Below are positions 60,249 to 64,000 of a stretch of 64,000 nucleotides of DNA, piece after piece. Below the pieces are notes generated by a model. It ran no database searches and was not told the DNA's origin. It saw only the letters and a program-made list of their open reading frames with translations. The stretch comes from Asticcacaulis sp. UBA2476. GTDB taxonomy: Bacteria > Pseudomonadota > Alphaproteobacteria > Caulobacterales > Caulobacteraceae. The translations under genes were made by a program, and so were the position numbers. Position 1 is the first letter of the stretch. Every line of letters starts with the position of its first letter. The stretch spans positions 15,808 through 79,807 of the forward strand of contig DDPE01000079.1 in NCBI GenBank assembly GCA_002342035.1, in the 5' to 3' direction.

Positions 60249-61427
60249 ATGACCATACCCTCCCCCACCGTCGCCATTATCGGCGCAGGCCCCGCAGGCC
60301 TTATGGCCGCAGAGATTTTAAGCGCGGCACGCTACCGCGTCAGCCTCTACGACCGGATGCCGTCGGTGGCCCGCAAGTTCCTGATGGCCGGTCGCGGCGG
60401 ATTGAACCTCACCCATTCGGAGCCGTTTGAACGCTTTGTGGCCCGCTACGGCAAACGCAGTCCGCAACTTCGGCCCGCGCTGGAAGCCTTTACGCCCAAG
60501 GATTTGCGCGACTGGGCCGATGGTTTGGGGGCGGATACCTTTGTCGGTTCATCGGGCCGCGTGTTCCCCAAGGCGATGAAGGCCTCGCCGCTGCTGCGGG
60601 CCTGGCTGAAACGGCTGGAAGCCCAAGGAGTCAGTCTTCACACCCGTCATGACTGGCGCGGTTGGTCGGGCGATGATCTGCTGTTCGATCATCAGGGCGA
60701 GACGGTGCGCGTCACTGCCGATTTCACTCTATTGGCGCTGGGCGGGGCCAGTTGGCCTAAGCTCGGCGGTGACGGTGACTGGGTGCCGTACGTGCGTGAC
60801 AAAGGCGTCGACATCATACCGTTTCAACCGTCGAACGCCGGGTTCAGCACCGTCTGGAGCGACCATTTCCGCGACAAATTTGCGGGTGAACCGCTTAAAA
60901 ACATTGCCGTTCAGTTTGCGGGTCGTGAGGTCAAGGGCGAACTGATGCTGACCCGCACCGGCATCGAAGGTGGGGCGATCTATGCCTTAAGTGCGGCTTT
61001 GCGCGACGCCATTACCCGCCACGGTCAGGTCGATCTGGTGGTTGATTTGCGCCCCGATTTGAATGCCGGTCAGGTCATCTCAAAACTCGGCCGCGCCTCG
61101 CCCAAGGACAGCCAGAGCAACCGCCTGCGCAAAGCCCTGAACCTCAGCCCCGCCGCCATCGCGCTGGTGCAGGAAACCAAGGCTACCGATATCAAAGCCG
61201 TACCCGTGCGGTTGACCGGCGCGCAAGGTTTAGAGCGCGCCATATCGTCGGCGGGGGGTGTCAGTTTCACCAGCCTGACGCCCGCGTTTGAACTGAAATC
61301 CCTGCCCCACACCTATGCGGTCGGTGAAATGCTCGACTGGGAGGCCCCGACCGGTGGCTATCTGCTGCAGGCAACCTTTGCCACGGCGGTCATGGCGGCG
61401 CGGGCGATAATCCAAAAAATGGGATAG
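60249..61427 (+). CDS. HI0933-like flavoprotein (TIGR03862 type)
   Basis: A 392-residue FAD-dependent protein of the HI0933-like family, BaiN/RdsA-related. The dinucleotide motif VAIIGAGPAGLMAAEIL is at residues 8-24, KFLMAGRGGLNLTHSEP follows, and the closing block is YAVGEMLDWEAPTGGYLLQATFATA. Relatives have a tricyclic middle domain and uncertain substrates. ATG 60249 is preferred because the conserved region begins there. The RraB gene starts five bases after its stop codon, so they share a transcript. Confidence 0.92.
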   Translation: MTIPSPTVAIIGAGPAGLMAAEILSAARYRVSLYDRMPSVARKFLMAGRGGLNLTHSEPFERFVARYGKRSPQLRPALEAFTPKDLRDWADGLGADTFVGSSGRVFPKAMKASPLLRAWLKRLEAQGVSLHTRHDWRGWSGDDLLFDHQGETVRVTADFTLLALGGASWPKLGGDGDWVPYVRDKGVDIIPFQPSNAGFSTVWSDHFRDKFAGEPLKNIAVQFAGREVKGELMLTRTGIEGGAIYALSAALRDAITRHGQVDLVVDLRPDLNAGQVISKLGRASPKDSQSNRLRKALNLSPAAIALVQETKATDIKAVPVRLTGAQGLERAISSAGGVSFTSLTPAFELKSLPHTYAVGEMLDWEAPTGGYLLQATFATAVMAARAIIQKMG

Positions 61428-61431
61428 TAAG

Positions 61432-61767
61432 ATGAACTTGCCAAGTGATGCTGATGGTGACGTTCTTCGCCGTTTGAAAGAAAGTGGGTTTTCATTCGAT
61501 CAGGAAGTCGAAATTGACTTTAACATCGACTTTGAGACATGGCCTCCGCATAAAGACACTATGAAAACTCTCAAAACCAAGCTGAAAGATGTTCATATTT
61601 CAATTCAGGAAGACCATATTCAAGTGACGATTAAAGACTATCTCACCTATGAGTTAGTCATTGATCTGCAGAAAATACTGACCGAATTGGCCGAGCCTTA
61701 TGGCGGCTACTGCAACAGTTGGGGACTACTTTGGAACCCCGAAATTACCCCTCCGTCATTTCGCTAA
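61432..61767 (+). CDS. RraB-like ribonuclease E regulator
   Basis: A 111-residue acidic protein with the RraB fold pattern: SDADGDVLRRLKESGFSFDQEVEIDFNIDFETWPP at the start and AEPYGGYCNSWGL near the end. RraB proteins bind and inhibit RNase E; binding here is inferred from family only. The final codons NPEITPPSFR lie in a dispersed repeat that begins at 61746, so the tail and stop codon are repeat-derived. It is more AT-rich than its neighbours. Confidence 0.78.
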   Translation: MNLPSDADGDVLRRLKESGFSFDQEVEIDFNIDFETWPPHKDTMKTLKTKLKDVHISIQEDHIQVTIKDYLTYELVIDLQKILTELAEPYGGYCNSWGLLWNPEITPPSFR

Positions 61768-61881
61768 CGCTCAATGCCACCTCCCCACTGCGTAGGGAGG
61801 AGAAAAAGACCGAACCCCTTCTCCTCCCCATTCTATGGGGAGGTGGCTGTGAGCATAGCGAACAGACGGAGGGGTATCTTC
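61746..61881. repeat. Dispersed GC-rich palindromic repeat, copy 5 (two inverted units)
   Basis: The left unit (61746-61804) is the reverse complement of the right (61819-61881). Each has the ACGGAGGGGTA block, a small variable hairpin and GGAGGTGGC or its complement; the right unit carries CTCCTCCCCATTCTATGGGG and a CTGT/ACAG stem. The left edge encodes the end of the RraB-like protein. Confidence 0.8.
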
Positions 61882-61992
61882 CCAACCACCCAAACCGGAA
61901 ACAGATCATTCTGTTTTATCATAACCCAACCTCATTACGTTCCCGCACAGCATAATGTATTTTGCCACCACATCTAATGCCGGAGCGCACAT

Positions 61993-64000
61993 ATGGCGAC
62001 CTTTACCAGCTTCACCGTCGATTGGGACGCCCTCGACGACACCAAATATATGACCGACGCCAAGGCGTGCGAGCGGTTGCTGGTCGCCAACACCCTGTCG
62101 CAACAGGACCGCGCCATCATCCGCGCCGAAGCTGAAAATCTGGTGCGTGCCACCCGCAAGGCCGCCCGCCGGCAGGGCGTGGTTGAAAGCTTCCTGAAAG
62201 AGTTTTCGCTCGGCACCCGCGAAGGTCTGGCACTGATGTGTCTGGCCGAGGCCCTGCTGCGCACGCCTGATGAGGACACCCGCGATCAACTGATCGCCGA
62301 AAAAATTACCTCCGCCGACTGGGCCAGCCATTTCGGCAAGTCCGACAATCTGTTCGTCAATGCCTCGACCTGGGGGCTGATGCTGACGGGTAAGCTGATC
62401 GATGTCGAAGACCATGCCAAAAAGGACGTGAAAGGCTATGTGTCGGGCCTCGCCGCCCGCGTCGGCGAACCCGTAATCCGTCAGGCGGTCGCCGCCGCCA
62501 TCCGCATAATGGGCGAGCAATTTGTGCTCGGCCGCACCATCGAAGCCGCCCTGAAACGCTCGAAAAAAGACGGCTATCTGTGCTCGTTCGACATGCTGGG
62601 CGAAGGCGCGCGCACCGAAGCCGATGCTGTCCGCTACGCCAAGGCCTATTCAGACGCGATTGAGGCCCTGTCCAAAGTCTGCACGCGCGGCCCGGAAGCC
62701 GACCACGGCATTTCGGTCAAGCTATCGGCCATCTATTCGCGCTATGAAGCGGTCAAGGTCGCTGACGTATTCGAGGTGCTTTATCCGCGTCTCAAGGCGC
62801 TGGCCATTCAGGCCGCCAAGGCCAATATCAACTTTACCATCGATGCCGAAGAAACCGACCGTTTAGCTATCTCCCTGAAACTGCTCGACAAACTGTGCTA
62901 TGAGCCGGAACTTGGCGACTGGCAGGGCTTGGGCCTGGCCGTTCAGGCCTATCAGAAGCGCTGCCCCGAAGTGATCGCCGCGCTCAAAACCCTGGCTGAA
63001 AAATCCGGCCGCCGCCTGATGGTGCGTCTGGTCAAGGGCGCCTACTGGGATTCGGAAATCAAGCACGCGCAGGTGTTTGGCCGCGAAGACTATCCGGTGC
63101 ACACGACTAAGGTCGCCACCGACCTTTCCTACCTGATCTGCGCCAAGGCCCTGATCGACGCATCGCCGCACATCTATGCCCAGTTCGCCAGCCATAACGC
63201 CCATACTTTGGCTGCCGTGCGCCGCATGGCCCGCGATGCCAAGGTCACCGTCGAATCCCAGCGCCTGCATGGCATGGGTGAGGTGCTTTATGACTGCGCG
63301 CAGGACGTATTCGGCGACTTCCCCTTACGCGCCTATGCTCCCGTCGGCGGGCACGAAGACCTGCTGCCCTATCTGGTGCGCCGCCTGCTCGAAAACGGCG
63401 CCAATTCGTCGTTCGTCAATGCTTTGATGGACGAAAACATCCCCGCCGAAGCGGTCATTCACGACCCGATTGATGAGGTCATGGCCCACCCGGATCGTCA
63501 CCCGCGTCTTAATCTGCCGCGCACCATCTACGGCGACCGGCTGAACAGTTTCGGGCCGGATCTGTCGATCAAGGCGGTGCGCGATACGTTCGGACTGGCG
63601 CTGGATAAGGTCGATGCGGACAGCTTCGTCGCCGCCCCCCTGGTCGGCGGTCAGGAAAATACCTCGGGCGCGTTTGAGGTCATCACCGCCCCCGCCAACC
63701 GCCTGATCAAAATCGGCGTGGTCCATGAGGCGACCAAGGCCGATATTGCGAACGCGTTTGATCTGGCCAAATCGGCGCAGCCGCATTGGAATAAGCTGGG
63801 CGGGGCCAAACGCGCCGAGGTGCTCAACAAAATGGGCGATGCGCTGGAGGCCGACCTCAACCGTCTGTGCGCCCTGATCGTGCGCGAAGCCGGGAAAACC
63901 TGGGCCGACGCGATTGCCGAGGTGCGCGAAGCCGTTGATTTCTGCCGCTATTATGCGCGTCTGGCGATTGAACAGTTTGGCCAGCCCAAAATGCTCACCG
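61993..64000 (+). CDS. putA: Bifunctional proline dehydrogenase / glutamate semialdehyde dehydrogenase, partial
   Basis: The 5' 669 codons are present and the gene runs past the window end. It oxidises proline to glutamate in two linked steps. The proline dehydrogenase barrel contains TIDAEETDRLAIS, MVRLVKGAYWDSEIKHAQ (about residue 343) and YLVRRLLENGANSSFVNALM, with its substrate-binding arginines. The aldehyde dehydrogenase domain begins near residue 555 (PLVGGQENTSGAFEV onward). No N-terminal ribbon-helix-helix DNA-binding domain is seen, so it is an enzyme without self-repression. ATG 61993 follows GGAGCG. Confidence 0.95.
   Translation, partial: MATFTSFTVDWDALDDTKYMTDAKACERLLVANTLSQQDRAIIRAEAENLVRATRKAARRQGVVESFLKEFSLGTREGLALMCLAEALLRTPDEDTRDQLIAEKITSADWASHFGKSDNLFVNASTWGLMLTGKLIDVEDHAKKDVKGYVSGLAARVGEPVIRQAVAAAIRIMGEQFVLGRTIEAALKRSKKDGYLCSFDMLGEGARTEADAVRYAKAYSDAIEALSKVCTRGPEADHGISVKLSAIYSRYEAVKVADVFEVLYPRLKALAIQAAKANINFTIDAEETDRLAISLKLLDKLCYEPELGDWQGLGLAVQAYQKRCPEVIAALKTLAEKSGRRLMVRLVKGAYWDSEIKHAQVFGREDYPVHTTKVATDLSYLICAKALIDASPHIYAQFASHNAHTLAAVRRMARDAKVTVESQRLHGMGEVLYDCAQDVFGDFPLRAYAPVGGHEDLLPYLVRRLLENGANSSFVNALMDENIPAEAVIHDPIDEVMAHPDRHPRLNLPRTIYGDRLNSFGPDLSIKAVRDTFGLALDKVDADSFVAAPLVGGQENTSGAFEVITAPANRLIKIGVVHEATKADIANAFDLAKSAQPHWNKLGGAKRAEVLNKMGDALEADLNRLCALIVREAGKTWADAIAEVREAVDFCRYYARLAIEQFGQPKMLT

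Noticed and set aside
47081..61881. CRISPR array
   Set aside because: The repeats are single, dispersed, palindromic and kilobases apart, with no regular spacers and no cas genes.

Overview
The window reads as chromosomal DNA of an alphaproteobacterium of the Caulobacterales, most likely Asticcacaulis or a close relative. The pointers are a CtpA-like phosphatase beside a lipid A gene set, a TonB-dependent receptor of the Xanthomonas/Caulobacter (TonB-Xanth-Caul) type with SapC, cupin-like and halogenase partners, many secreted glycosidases and peptidases, and a GC content that looks lower than that of Caulobacter crescentus. The genus is an inference. No rRNA, tRNA, CRISPR array, transposase or prophage was recognised.

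Layout. 1-7.9 kb: a cut CPBP protease, a CtpA-like phosphatase, then an envelope run (MsbA-like ABC exporter, DUF374 acyltransferase, waaA, an AT-rich orphan, lpxK) meeting purD tail to tail. 8-14.5 kb: DUF2200, a GH27 alpha-galactosidase, an RluF-like pseudouridine synthase, a host-attachment-type protein, and a four-gene overlapping minus-strand operon (OpgC-like acyltransferase, two paralogous membrane proteins, a winged-helix regulator). 14.5-20 kb: a GH35 beta-galactosidase and TonB receptor 1.

20.4-40 kb is the most distinctive part, a peptide-handling island. On the minus strand are three paralogous secreted M61-like metallopeptidases and a Tat-exported PLP enzyme. Divergent from them are an S10 carboxypeptidase and an Lrp/AsnC regulator, then a tight run of S10 peptidase, ornithine cyclodeaminase/ketimine reductase, secreted amidohydrolase, RidA, a third S10 peptidase and an APC permease. 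An aminotransferase, a MarR regulator and an EamA exporter follow. Read together, peptides would be cut in the periplasm, unusual or imine-forming residues processed, and products imported.

40-47 kb: TonB receptor 2 behind a 454-base leader holding a LacI/NagR-like operator, followed by SapC, a JmjC-type cupin oxygenase and a flavin-dependent halogenase. 47-64 kb: stress and housekeeping genes (DUF4142, GlsB/YeaQ-type, GT2, tag, COQ7-type hydroxylase, adenine deaminase, MliC-type lipoprotein, an ArsR-CDF zinc module, a TetR-SDR pair with twin operators, CsbD, a flavoprotein, RraB) and the start of putA. This last third is sprinkled with a GC-rich palindromic repeat family containing CTCCCCAT/ATGGGGAG and ACGGAGGGGTAT blocks, and with a second family beginning AGAGCG. 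Several copies touch stop codons or ribosome binding sites.
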